Assembly (NCBI RefSeq): GCF_000787575.1
Contig: NW_012236505.1
Coordinates: 1 to 64,000 of the forward strand
Source of the DNA: Acytostelium subglobosum LB1
Taxonomy: Eukaryota > Evosea > Eumycetozoa > Acytosteliales > Acytosteliaceae
Length of the DNA stretch: 64,000 nucleotides
Direction: 5' to 3'
Part shown: positions 1-10,093 of the stretch, one piece after another
How the letters are laid out: every line of letters begins with the position of its first letter
How positions within the stretch are numbered: the stretch's first letter is position 1
Made by a program: the position numbers and the translations under genes
The notes under the pieces: model-generated
Told to the model about the DNA's origin: nothing
Seen by the model: the letters and a program-made list of their open reading frames with translations, nothing else
Database searches by the model: none

Positions 1-1570
1 TTGCTGCAAATGATTGCCAACGGTGATCTGGCAGTCTGGACTGGACACCAAACTCTCTGATCGCTGTCGATGTCCAGGTGTCATGGTAGTGCACTTCGGA
101 GCCCTTCCTCGGCTAGGTGAGACGCATGACAATGGTGGAGACATGCATACGTTTGGCGATGTGACCACCTTGAGTGGGGCGGATGTTGATTTGGAGATGG
201 ATGCTGTTGAGCTCTGATGATGATGACCATGTGTGGCTTTGATTGAGAATGGGTTGTCCTTGTCAGAGTATATCTTCAGTTGATGCAGCTCCTTGCATAG
301 CTCGCCTGGACAAACTGTCAACATGTTGTTGTCGAGGTTGAGCTCGATCAATGTAGGAATACGGACAATGACATCAACATTAATCAATCTATTTCCATTG
401 AGTATCAATGTACTTAGACATGTCAATTGATCCATATATGTTGGCAAGTATGTCAACATATTATTAGACAACTGCAACGTCTTCAATCTAGTCCACTTCT
501 CAATGTCAGGTGGTAACGTCCTAATCATGTTACTATTCAGGTTAAGTCTGTGATTGATTAATTTTTTGAGTGAGTCAGTCTGTGATTGATTGAATGAGTA
601 TGTATACATACTCGGTGAGGGTCTTGATGTTGGTGAGACCTGTTGGTATTGATTGGAGATGGCAGCGGTCGATACTGATGGACTCGAGGTGTCGGAATGC
701 ACTCCATTGGAGTCGACAACTCTCAATTTCAATCTTTGGATTGTCACCAAGTAGCAGAGATCTCAGTGACAGGAGTGATTGACCAGTCATGAATGGGAAG
801 CTGGTGAATGATGAGCTCTCGAGGTTGAGACTGCGCACACATCCATAGTCTGGACTAGAATGCACAACACTCCTACGTGGAGTCTTTGGCGAGATGTCAA
901 TAGCATGGTTGATATGTAGATGTGGAAGTTTGGAGCTGGGTTCAGATGAGGATGACGATGTATCGGACAAGGACTCGCCCATGTCCATGGCCATTGTCAG
1001 CGTGGCACTCACTCGACTATGAGATGGGTATGCAAAAGAGTAGAGCCTCTTGATGAACTGTGGTAGCTTGTCATTGTTGTCCAGATTGATTGACTTGATT
1101 GAAGGGCAAAGGTGTAGACTGGGCAGCCTCTCAAACTGGTTGGACTTGAGACTGATCAATGAGAGATGCTCCAACTCTGTGATTGATGCAGGTAGTGAAC
1201 TCAAACTGTTGGAGTTCAGGTGTAGTATGGACAGTTGGGTCCACTCGCGGATCTCATTGGGCAGGCTGTTCAAACAATTCGAGTTGAAGCTGGCCACCAC
1301 GAGCAGGGGAGTCTGATAAATCAGGTCCAAAGGTATCTCCTTGATCTTATTATTATCCAAGTACATCTCTGTAATATGTCCCTTTCTAAAGTATTGTGCC
1401 GGTGCAATTATGGTCAAAGATCGGTTCATTAGATCTAAGGCATCACGTGTTGATGATGTTGTTGATGAAGTTGAGGTTGAGGCATTGCTATTCCTGTTGT
1501 TGTTGTTGATTGGCTGGAAGTGAATCATCATTGATTGATCGTTTGGACGACTATATTCTTTGGCGATCAT
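1..1570 (-). CDS. Leucine-rich-repeat protein, partial (3' end off the window)
   Basis: Two exons on the minus strand: 1570-612 and 547-1, separated by a 64-nt GT-AG intron (548-611, donor GTATGT, acceptor ATCACAG). The start is an ATG at 1570. After an Asn/Ser-rich N-terminus (about 60 residues) come leucine-rich repeats of the LxxLxLxxNxLxxLP type. They resume in exon 2 with NLNSNMIRTLP and LELNLDNNML, which confirms the splice because the repeat phase is kept. A Ser-rich insert (about residues 190-240) interrupts the repeat array. The last readable part is a Ser/Pro-rich tail with no stop before the window edge. LRR proteins of this type are generally protein-binding scaffolds; nothing here fixes a partner or an enzyme domain, and a C-terminal domain could lie outside the window. 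Confidence 0.8.
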
Positions 1571-2518
1571 TATGTTTGATCAGTATGATTGAATATGTGG
1601 AAAATGAGGACTTGGGAATCTTGGAAACTTGATTATTGATTGGGAGGGAATATACTATCTTGTTGTAAGATCATGCAAAGGCCGTTGCAATGTGAGAAGG
1701 CAATGAACAATTGGGAATGGATTGGACTGGACTGGGCTGGGCTGGATGGATGGATGGATGGTGACGAGAGGTGTTGGGTTGATTGGAAGAAGCGCGAGTG
1801 ATGGCTGGCTGTTGGGTCACTATTCCAATTCACTCATTCATTCTCACTCACTTATTTATGTCTACCTTGGTAACAATCACAACATCATTTAATTGGTATA
1901 TATGTGTGTGTTGATGTTATTGTTGATGACAATGAGCCTGTGTTGGGGATGAAGGGGAGCATGTATATACATATGGCGATCGGACTATTGAGTTGTTGTT
2001 ATTGTTGTTGCAGCTGATGGTTTATAAATGTTGCCAATGTTTGTTTGTTTGATTGTTGGCGCCTTGAAGCTTCAGTGCCAACACCCTCACCTGTTGGTAT
2101 ATTGAATAGAGAGAGTAGACCATCCATCAATCCATGTGAATGTTAGATGGTGATGACAATGTGTTGTGATTGTTTGTTTGTTTGTGCTATGACCTACTTA
2201 TATGTGTTTGGCGGGCGGGCGAGTGGGCACCTGCAAGTTAGGGAGGGAGGAGTAGTGAGCGATATCGGATGATGTTGGTGTGCTAAGGGCAATGCCAAGC
2301 GCGTGTTACTTGACAACAACCAACGCATGTCGAACCCTCTTTAATCACTTGTGATGGTGAGCACCACTAATTATTCATTTACCCACACAGAACTCCTAAG
2401 GGTTAATGAGATGTGGTGTGATCGATTTCCAAACGACACTCATCAAAATCATGTGTGATAAAATGATCATAGTCTTGTTAGCCTGTGTAAATGAAGTTCT
2501 GTTGCAACAGGAACTAAT
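1571..2518. other. Intergenic, no gene seen
   Basis: About 950 bases between the LRR gene start and the stop of the first FNIP gene. It holds short low-complexity tracts (GGATGGATGGATGG, TTGTTGTTATTG, TGTTTGTTTGTTTG) and presumably the promoter of the LRR gene. The only open frames are short, repetitive and without recognisable similarity. Confidence 0.6.
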
Positions 2519-4048
2519 TTATTGGTTGGATGTCCAAAATGATGCTCCTTTATCATGAACCATCAGGGCAACTTTGTCATCAATTCGCCTCCAAGTACTA
2601 TCCACATGAATCTCTGATTTAGGATGTGATCGAATTTGTACAGTTATTGTTTGAATACGTTCCAGTAAGTAGAAAAGAGAGGACAGAACGCCATTACTAG
2701 TATTTTTCTTTTGTAATGTTCTATATGGATATTTCTTGGATACAATTGAAGTGATAAGATGGGTAATTCTGTTCAAATCAGAGTCGTTGAGCAGCAAAAG
2801 ATTCTTTGTAGATATGAATTGAGTAAATGGCATGAACATTGAGGAAACAGATGGAATAAACTCGGGTTTGAGTGTTTGATTGAAGCCACCAAACGATATG
2901 TGTGTAACAGACTGTGGAATGTGTCCAACTTCAAGTGGTTTATCATAGCATTCCAATGATAGGTGTGTAACAGAATCTGGAATGTGTCCAATTTGAAGAG
3001 GTTGATTAAATAATATTAATGATAAATATGTCACTGTCGGTGGAATGTGTCCAACTTGAAGAGGTTGGTCGAAAGTATCCAATGATAGATATGTCACAGA
3101 CTGTTGAATGTGTCCAATTTGAAGTGGTCTATCATAGCATTGAAATGATAGATGTGTCAATGCATGTGGAATTTGTCCAATTTGAAGTGCTTGGTTGTAC
3201 TTTTTCAATTTTAACTGTGTAACTGACTGCGGAATATGCCCAGCTTGGAGAGGCGGAAGATATTGTTCTTCTTCATTTTGATCGTATTTGTGTCCCCCGC
3301 AACTGTCCATTGATAGATATGTCACAGACTGTGGGATATGTCCAGCTTGAAGTGGATGATCGTATTCTATAAATGATAGATATTTCATAGCCTGTGGTAT
3401 GTGTCCAACTTCAAGAGGTTGATTGAAATATGAGAGCGATAGATTTGTCACAGACTCTGGAATGTGTCCAACTTGAAGTGGCTGATCGAAAAATATCATT
3501 AATAGATATGTCACAGACTCTGGAATGTGTCCAACCTGAAGAGGTAGATCGAATGATGGAAGTGATAGATGTGTCACTGAATCTGGAATGTGTCCAACTT
3601 GAAGAGGTTGATCGAATGATGAAAGTGATAGATGTATCACTGAATGTGGAATGTGTCCATCTTCAAGGGGACAATTAAATCTGCCGAGCGATAGATGTGT
3701 CACCGAAGGTGGGATATGTCCATCTTCAAGGGGACAATTAAATCTGCCAAGCGATAGATGTGTCACCGAAGGTGGGATGTGTCCATCTTCAAGGGGACAA
3801 TTAAATCTGCCGAGCGATAGATGTGTCACTGAGGGTTGGACGTATCCAATGTAAAGTGGTTTGTTAAGTAGTGAATCATGATGATTTGTTATTTCTTCAC
3901 ATTCTATAAAGTGATAATCCAATGATGGTGCAATGCTACATTGTTGAAAGTAGATATTTCTGCTAACCAATATAAGACAATATACAGCAAAGTTGTCAAG
4001 ATATGATACAATTATTCTTATTACATATAGAGGTAGAGATATAAGCAT
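2519..4048 (-). CDS. FNIP-repeat protein with F-box-like N-terminus
   Basis: A single exon encoding 509 residues. Residues 1-35 form a hydrophobic F-box-like helix (starts MLISLPLYVIRIIVSYL) as in many dictyostelid FNIP proteins. From about residue 70 to 400 run some 15 FNIP-type repeats of about 22 residues, with the pattern SVTHLSLxxFxxPLxxGHIP. One repeat carries an acidic insert (about residues 245-260). The C-terminal 100 residues are non-repeat and include a conserved-looking stretch before the stop. FNIP repeats are a leucine-rich-repeat-like family expanded in dictyostelids, presumably substrate-binding modules of ubiquitin-ligase adaptors; that role is inferred. Three consecutive repeats near the N-terminus are almost identical, a sign of recent duplication. 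Divergent from cwc15, with 193 bp between the starts. Confidence 0.85.
   Translation of the reverse strand: MLISLPLYVIRIIVSYLDNFAVYCLILVSRNIYFQQCSIAPSLDYHFIECEEITNHHDSLLNKPLYIGYVQPSVTHLSLGRFNCPLEDGHIPPSVTHLSLGRFNCPLEDGHIPPSVTHLSLGRFNCPLEDGHIPHSVIHLSLSSFDQPLQVGHIPDSVTHLSLPSFDLPLQVGHIPESVTYLLMIFFDQPLQVGHIPESVTNLSLSYFNQPLEVGHIPQAMKYLSFIEYDHPLQAGHIPQSVTYLSMDSCGGHKYDQNEEEQYLPPLQAGHIPQSVTQLKLKKYNQALQIGQIPHALTHLSFQCYDRPLQIGHIQQSVTYLSLDTFDQPLQVGHIPPTVTYLSLILFNQPLQIGHIPDSVTHLSLECYDKPLEVGHIPQSVTHISFGGFNQTLKPEFIPSVSSMFMPFTQFISTKNLLLLNDSDLNRITHLITSIVSKKYPYRTLQKKNTSNGVLSSLFYLLERIQTITVQIRSHPKSEIHVDSTWRRIDDKVALMVHDKGASFWTSNQ
3653..3850 (-). repeat. Three near-identical 66-nt tandem units inside an FNIP gene
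   Basis: Three consecutive 66-base units (22 codons each) differ by only a few bases, while neighbouring FNIP units are diverged. All three encode the core SVTHLSLGRFNCPLEDGHIP. This looks like a recent unequal-crossover expansion. Confidence 0.85.
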
Positions 4049-4241
4049 GGTTGGTTCGTAGTGTATTTTATGTTGTTATTTCTTTGTTATTCTTAGTTCG
4101 CTCGTAGTAAGTTTGAAATTAAAATGAATGTGAACAAAGGGAATGAACTCCCCTTCACTAAACATCATCATCCAGACTACAGAGATAATTTCAACAACTG
4201 TATTCTAATAGAGATAGAGATAGAGATAGATACATTATATC

Positions 4242-5070
4242 ATGTCAGCACCAAAGTACACTTCAAAGCTATACTCTTCTAAAGATATTGCAGCTCATAC
4301 AAAGCTAAAGTTGAGATCGGATGTAGGAGCTGCCGCACAAGAACAGAAGGAGAAAGAACAAAGAGATCGTGAAATACGTGAACAGAAAGAGAAGGAGTTT
4401 AAAGATCTATTGCCAAAGAAGAAGCAACAACAACAACATAATGTTACAACAACAGAGAAGAGGAAACGTGATGACAATCAAGACGATGACCAAGACAGAG
4501 ATGAAGAAGAAGTGGAGGACAATGTAACATCTTCAACATCAACGACGACAACAACTACAACAAGAACAACAAGAACAAATAATAGTGTAAAGAATATAGA
4601 TGCTGATGATACTGATTCATCAGAGGATGATGCAGATGATAATGACAACAGTAGCAATGATAGTGATGACAGTGATAGTGACGATGAAGATGATGAGGAG
4701 GAGCTCATGCGTGAGTTGGAGAAGTTAAAGAAAGAGAATGCAGAGAAACAAAAGAAGAAGGAGATGGCAGCGATGGAGGATGAGAAGCGTATGAGACAGG
4801 AACAGTTGCTCTCTGGTAATCCACTGATGAACAATGGTGCCGGAGGTGGTGATGACTATTCAATGAAGAAGAAGTGTGTTTATACCAACATGATAAGACG
4901 AAGACGACCAAACTAACACTCATGAATTCATTCAATCAACTTGTAGATGGTTTGACGACTCAATCTTTAAGAATCAAGCAAGGGATGAACCTGTGACGAA
5001 GAAGAGATTCATCAATGATACAACCAGGAATGACTTTGCAAGGAAGTTCTTGACGAGATTCATAAAGTGA
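4242..5070 (+). CDS. cwc15: Cwc15 (Cwf15) pre-mRNA splicing factor
   Basis: Exons 4242-4873 and 4947-5070, giving 251 residues. The 73-nt intron has donor GTGTGT and acceptor CTTGTAG. Cwc15 is a small component of the Prp19/NineTeen complex in the activated spliceosome. The family hallmarks are at the two ends: a Lys-rich N-terminus with TSKLYSSKDIAAHTKLKLR, and a C-terminal block around KWFDDSIFKNQAR and KKRFINDTTRNDFARKFL, which is conserved from yeast to human. Between them lie an Asp/Glu-rich acidic segment and a charged coiled coil (about residues 150-190), also typical. The block after the intron is what makes the identification firm. It is convergent with the second FNIP gene, only 63 bp away. 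Confidence 0.93.
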
Positions 5071-5133
5071 TCGATCCATGCATTCATCAATGGACTTTAT
5101 TCATAATCAATCAATCAATGTGATGAGCATCAA

Positions 5134-6852
5134 TCAGAACAGTGGGTCATAGATACATCTCAATGATTCGTGACTTGCTCTTGACACAAGTCTTGTTAGA
5201 AGCTGGAACAGTTCTGAATGATGGATGAAGCCCATTCGGACACTGTCTGCAACTACAAACATATGGTCTTTGAAGTAGGATCGTATTTGAATGATGGACA
5301 TTGTCGAATCGCGCAGCACAATCAATGTACAGGATGGTATCGAATGATTGGTAATCGAATCAATCAACACCTTGCCAAGAGTATCGGAGTAGTCTAGTGT
5401 TATCAACAGGTGAATTGACTGGCCTGCCATTGGGACGATCGGATGCTTATGTGTTGCGGGCACCCGAATGCGTAGCCAGCCAGTTGTTGGAAAGGATTCC
5501 ATAGCGATTGGAATGGAGAGCGATTTGCCAAAGGACACCTCTTTGATCGCTGCTGGGATGGAGCCTGGAATGAGAGGTTGGCTAAATACCGATCCAAAAC
5601 TCAGGCTTGTGAGTGTTGAGGGTAGGTCACCAGGCTCAATCACTTGGTTGAACTTGTAACCGAATGCCAACTTGGTGACGGATGACGGGATGAGATGAGT
5701 CTCACTCATGGATCCTCCTTTCCCGATTGATCTCAGGGCACGGAAGAGTGATTGCTTAGTGTGTAGCTTCTGATTGAATTGATGTCCATACAGTAGTTTG
5801 ATCACGGACGTGGGGATGGCACCTGGTGTCAACTCTTTGTTGAAGGCATATCCGAATCGTAGCTTGATCACTGACGAAGGGATTTGTCCTGGGAGAACTG
5901 GATGATTGAAATGGCCGCCCAACGACAGATATGTCACGGATGACGGGATGACATTGGCCTCCAACGGTTGATTGTAATACTCACCCAGCATCAACTTGGT
6001 GACTGAGTGAGGGATCATTCCAGGATAGACGGGATCGTTGACATGGAGGGAGAGTGTGCGGATTGAGTCTGGGAGTATACCAGGTTGTCCTTGTGGCCAA
6101 TGTGCCTCCGAAGCGAATGATAAGCTCGTGACTGAATGAGGGATGTGTCCAATCTCCAACGGCTGAATGAACTGACCTCTGAACTCAACGTGTGTGACCG
6201 ATGTTGGGATGGAGTGCTCTTGGAATGTTGGCACACGCTGGCCTCGGAAGAAGATCGATGTCACTGTCGATGGTATAGTATTCGGCCCAATGTGTTGTCT
6301 AAAGTCCCCGCTGAACACCATTCTCTTCTTATCATGCTGATACTGAATGAGTTGTTGTGGCCAGATCGTTGAGTTGGATCCAACTATCCATGATCCCAAT
6401 CCACGTGTTGGATTATACTTTGCAATACATCCACCATACTTCTTGATTGATGCCTGTCCCTCTGGAAACAATATTATCGGTGATTGAGTAATCAATCCAT
6501 ATTTGGTGTTGTTTGTTGGAGTATCATCATGTTGATTGTTGTTGTTATTGTTGTTGTTGTTGACTTTGTTTATGTTTATGTTTATGTTTAATAGAGTTGA
6601 TACAACATTTGTCAAGTATTGTTCATGTTGATTATCATCATAGTTATCATCATCATGATCTTCATCATCAATGTATTGTGTAGTGTTGTTCAATGACGTA
6701 GGTGTTTGTACAGGGTAGTATCTAGTGTATTGAATGAACTTTGATCTTGAAGCAAACCATTGTTTACAAACTAATATCATTGATACCTTATCAACATTAT
6801 CCTCTATCAATGACATTATATGTCCTATAACTAGTATTGGTATGTCCACCAT
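5134..6852 (-). CDS. FNIP-repeat protein with F-box-like N-terminus
   Basis: A single exon of 572 residues. The N-terminal 35 residues (starting MVDIPILVIGHIM) form an F-box-like helix with the motif ILVCKQWF. An Asn/Asp-rich low-complexity segment follows (about residues 65-110). FNIP repeats run from about residue 200 to 470 in the form IPSSVTxLxFGxxFNxPLxPGxIP, here with the classic FN and IP positions better kept than in the gene at 2519-4048. The last 100 residues are non-repeat and resemble the C-terminal region of the other FNIP proteins in the window. A role as a ubiquitin-ligase adaptor is inferred from the domain order. Divergent from NDUFB9, with 231 bp between the starts. Confidence 0.85.
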   Translation of the reverse strand: MVDIPILVIGHIMSLIEDNVDKVSMILVCKQWFASRSKFIQYTRYYPVQTPTSLNNTTQYIDDEDHDDDNYDDNQHEQYLTNVVSTLLNINININKVNNNNNNNNNQHDDTPTNNTKYGLITQSPIILFPEGQASIKKYGGCIAKYNPTRGLGSWIVGSNSTIWPQQLIQYQHDKKRMVFSGDFRQHIGPNTIPSTVTSIFFRGQRVPTFQEHSIPTSVTHVEFRGQFIQPLEIGHIPHSVTSLSFASEAHWPQGQPGILPDSIRTLSLHVNDPVYPGMIPHSVTKLMLGEYYNQPLEANVIPSSVTYLSLGGHFNHPVLPGQIPSSVIKLRFGYAFNKELTPGAIPTSVIKLLYGHQFNQKLHTKQSLFRALRSIGKGGSMSETHLIPSSVTKLAFGYKFNQVIEPGDLPSTLTSLSFGSVFSQPLIPGSIPAAIKEVSFGKSLSIPIAMESFPTTGWLRIRVPATHKHPIVPMAGQSIHLLITLDYSDTLGKVLIDSITNHSIPSCTLIVLRDSTMSIIQIRSYFKDHMFVVADSVRMGFIHHSELFQLLTRLVSRASHESLRCIYDPLF

Positions 6853-7083
6853 CTTATAATCAATTATCTATCTCTTCATTCTTGTTTAATGCTGGTCCAT
6901 CACCAAAGCTCGCAATTAACTTCCAGCTTCATTCCAATGCTCAAACTTGGAACTTTAGCACTTTGGATCACTTTTTTTCAAAAGTTTGGAATCTTCAAAC
7001 TTCCGATCATTCATTTGATCAATCATTATACTTGTAGACATTTTATAACATTGATATATATATATATAAAGAGAGAGAGAAGG

Positions 7084-7535
7084 ATGTCTGCACTCACTCA
7101 CTCACAAAAGGTGTTTAGGATGTACAGGAAATGTCTCAAGTCGATTAGAGACTACTCTGAGGACTATGATTACTTCTTGGCAAACGCTTCAGACTTGCGT
7201 AGCGTACTAAAGTCTCGCAAGGATGAGACCAACCCATTCTTGGTCAAGAAGTATATGAAGGAGTTTGAGAGCTTCTCAAACTACTGGGATCATCCAGATC
7301 CTTACATTCGTAAGTTCGTCATGATGGTCGGACACGTTGCATGACGTCTAACATCCCCTCCTCTATTAGCATGTGATGCCCCAGGTGGATCAAAGTGGCA
7401 AAGGAACATCCCTCCTCCCCAATGGGTATGTAAAGTCATTCACTGATACGAGCGAGCGAACTACTAACTCATCATAATCAATCAATCAAACAATAGGCCG
7501 TCAACCCAAAGGGACACTTGTTGAACGAAGATTAA
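7084..7535 (+). CDS. ndufb9: NADH:ubiquinone oxidoreductase subunit NDUFB9 (B22, LYR family)
   Basis: Three exons: 7084-7309, 7370-7425 and 7497-7535, encoding 106 residues. The introns are 60 and 71 nt; the second has an ACTACTAAC branch motif and a CAATCAATC tract before the AG. The protein starts with THSQKVFRMYRKCLKSI, a LYR-type motif (here MYR), and after the first intron has PCDAPGGSKWQR, matching the conserved PGG segment of B22. NDUFB9 is an accessory subunit of mitochondrial complex I in the distal membrane arm, which binds acyl-carrier protein through its LYR fold. The tail WAVNPKGHLL is shorter than in animals. The exon phases are all consistent. The ATG at 7084 is chosen because upstream in-frame codons are AT-rich and unlike the family. 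Confidence 0.9.
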
Positions 7536-7866
7536 GACACAACAGTTATACATTTATAATCGATATCATCAACAACTGCGATAGCCAACACAGCGATAGA
7601 TTAGCATTTGTTGTAATAAACCTATGGACCATGATTAATGGTGTAATATATCATAATAATGACGATGATCAATCAATCGATCACATGATCACCAAGGACA
7701 GGTGCACTCGCAGACACGACGATTAGCGACAAGATGACAGACACAGCAGTTGGCAGAGGATATACAAGTATGCTCACAAGCATGCTTGACTGACAGTTTA
7801 TACAGGTTTGTTATTTGATTGAGCGACAGATCAGGCCTCGGTCGGCTTGATCACTCTGTAACCCGA
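7536..7866. other. Convergent 3' intergenic region
   Basis: 331 bases between the stops of ndufb9 and ints11. They should contain both 3' UTRs (for example AATAAACC near 7614 on the plus strand). I see no gene in this stretch. Confidence 0.55.
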
Positions 7867-9881
7867 TCACTCATTCTTTGGGAATAGGTTCTGAAGGATG
7901 GACAGGATGTGCTCAGAGAGGTACTCCTCTTTGTTCGACCACTTGATGGTGAACTGAAGCAAGGTCTTGTCAAACTCGATCGATATGGACGACTTGACGA
8001 CAATCAGGTTGTTGTTAACTCGCTCGATTGATGTGCCCCCCAGCCATTTGCGCAGCTCGACATACAGAAGCTCGACACAGTCCTTGACCTCGCTAGTCAA
8101 CTTCCAGTACAGTATGAAGTTCATCTGAACATTGTTGACGGCCACCTCTCTGGGCGCCTCGCTAGGGTCTAGCAACTTGATGCTCTGGAAACCCTTGGCC
8201 ACCATGATGCCTTGGATTGGCACCGACACGATTGGCGCTCTGGACTTCTTGGCCAAGTGATGTTCGGCATCGCTCACCTCGTCATTCTCGAGCATGTCTG
8301 TGTCTGTTTGAGTGAATGATCTGCTGTTCTCCTGAGAGTACTCGGCAATCTGTCTCTTGAGCAGCTTGATCGATATGTCGACGGGGATGCTCTTGGGCGA
8401 CTCAATGTGCACCGTGACACCATTTGCCGGGAAGTAACATGGCACGTTGAAGTCGCGTATGATCTTCTCGCTCAGGAAGCGCATCTTCTCCTTCTCGCCA
8501 TGCACCAACAAAACGTTCTTGGGTTGCGACATCTTGATCAGCTGCATGATGCCCTTGGCGTCGGCATGCGCCGAGAATGAGAGGTTGTGTATCTTGCAGC
8601 GCACGTCCAATGTTGTCTTCTTGTCGATCTCCACGGTCTGAGGCCCGCTGTTTGACAGGAGTTTGTTGCCAACGGTGCCCACGACACAGTAGCCCGGGAT
8701 GATTGTCATGTTCAGCTCGTTGGGCGCCCACTTCTTGAACACCTCGAGCGAGGCACCCGCGTGCAGCATGCCCGGCGTGGCGAACAGGACCATGGGGCCG
8801 GGCGCATCGATCAGCGCTCGATCAAACGGTTTGATGTGTTTGAAATCGAACATGTTGCGCTTGACGAATGTCTGTTTGATCTTTTGATTGGTCCATGTGA
8901 TGAACAGCTTGTAGTAGAAGTTGGCCTTCTCGGCCAGGCCCTCGGAGAAGTATATGGGGACGTTCAGACCCATCTGCTCCCAGTACGTGTCGACCAGGAT
9001 GCACAGCTCCTGGACACGGCCCAGCGCAAACACTGGTATCAGCACCTTGCCGCCCTTCTCCACGCACTCGTGCACTCGCTTGAGGAAGTCGCGCTCACGG
9101 CCACGCTTCGAGTCACGGATGGTGGTGGCGTAGGTTGTCTCGGTGATTAGCAATGTCGGATGCACGGCGTCGATCCACGCACTGCCCAAATGTCGATCGG
9201 GTGTCATGTTGTAGTCGCCCGTGTACACAACACTCTCTTCGCCCACCTTGCAATAGAACATCGCTGCACCAAGCACGTGGCCTGCGTAGTATGGCTTGAT
9301 CGACAACTCGTCGTCCACATGTATCGTCTGATGCAATGCAATAGGTACCACCTTCTTCATGCAATCCTTTATCATCTGAGGCGTGAAGAAGTTGGTCTCG
9401 CCCTTTCTATCCACACATATCTTGCGATAGTCCTCCAAGAGTATAGGTACGATTGCCTTGGTCGGGAGCTGTGACGAACAAAGAGGTGAGTGAGTAAGTA
9501 AGTGAGTAATGTAGCTGTCAGTTGTCGTTGTTGCCATCATACCGTCATATATATAGGACCATCATATCCACACATCTCTGTGAAGAAAGGCAATGCGCCA
9601 CAATGATCCAGATGGCTAATGTGATTGAATGATTGATTAGTGAATGATCATGATGTTGTTGATGATGATGACACTTACAAATGAGTGATGATTACACAAT
9701 CCAGTACTTTGGTGAACTGCTTTGTTTTGGAGATGAAGGAGAAGTCGGGGAATCGACGTTCATCGTGATATCCCATGTGCATTCCACAATCAAACATAAT
9801 GTTCTTGTTACCAATGCTTACAATGACACAACTCCTACCTACATCCTGTCCTGCACCCAAAGGTACAACCTTGATCGTCAT
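7867..9881 (-). CDS. ints11: Integrator complex subunit 11 (INTS11, metallo-beta-lactamase/beta-CASP endonuclease)
   Basis: Three exons on the minus strand: 9881-9679, 9615-9543 and 9468-7867, giving 625 residues (human about 600). INTS11 is the nuclease of the Integrator complex, which cleaves snRNA 3' ends and nascent RNA at paused polymerase II; it is the paralog of CPSF73. The N-terminus [14 protein letters not shown] and [10 protein letters not shown] are diagnostic for INTS11. The zinc-binding HxHxDH motif, THFHLDHCG, is assembled across the exon 1/2 junction, which confirms that splice. Later motifs include [32 protein letters not shown] and the beta-CASP segment [12 protein letters not shown], then FSAHADAKG and LVHGEKEKM. 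The C-terminal 180 residues match the INTS9/INTS11 interaction region in length. Divergent from the F-box-like gene at 10094, with a 212-bp shared promoter. Confidence 0.95.
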
Positions 9882-10093
9882 ATCTATATATGTTACTTAT
9901 ATTAGCTATATATTATCTAACTCATGAACATGCACCCAAGTTCACGAACAATGAATGAATGAAGGCAATGTGAAAGTTGACTAACAAAATGAAGGGGGTG
10001 ACCCTTGATTCAAGATCATTCATTTATAAACACTTGTTACAAACACACACATACACATAGAGATAAAGATAAAGAAAGAGATAGAGATATAAT

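Noticed and set aside
3019-3854. Several plus-strand open frames antisense to the FNIP array, themselves repetitive
   Set aside because: They are mirror frames of the 66-bp FNIP repeats; the minus-strand frame is the coherent protein.
8402-9474. Open frames on both strands overlapping ints11
   Set aside because: Shadows caused by GC-rich codons of ints11; no independent similarity.
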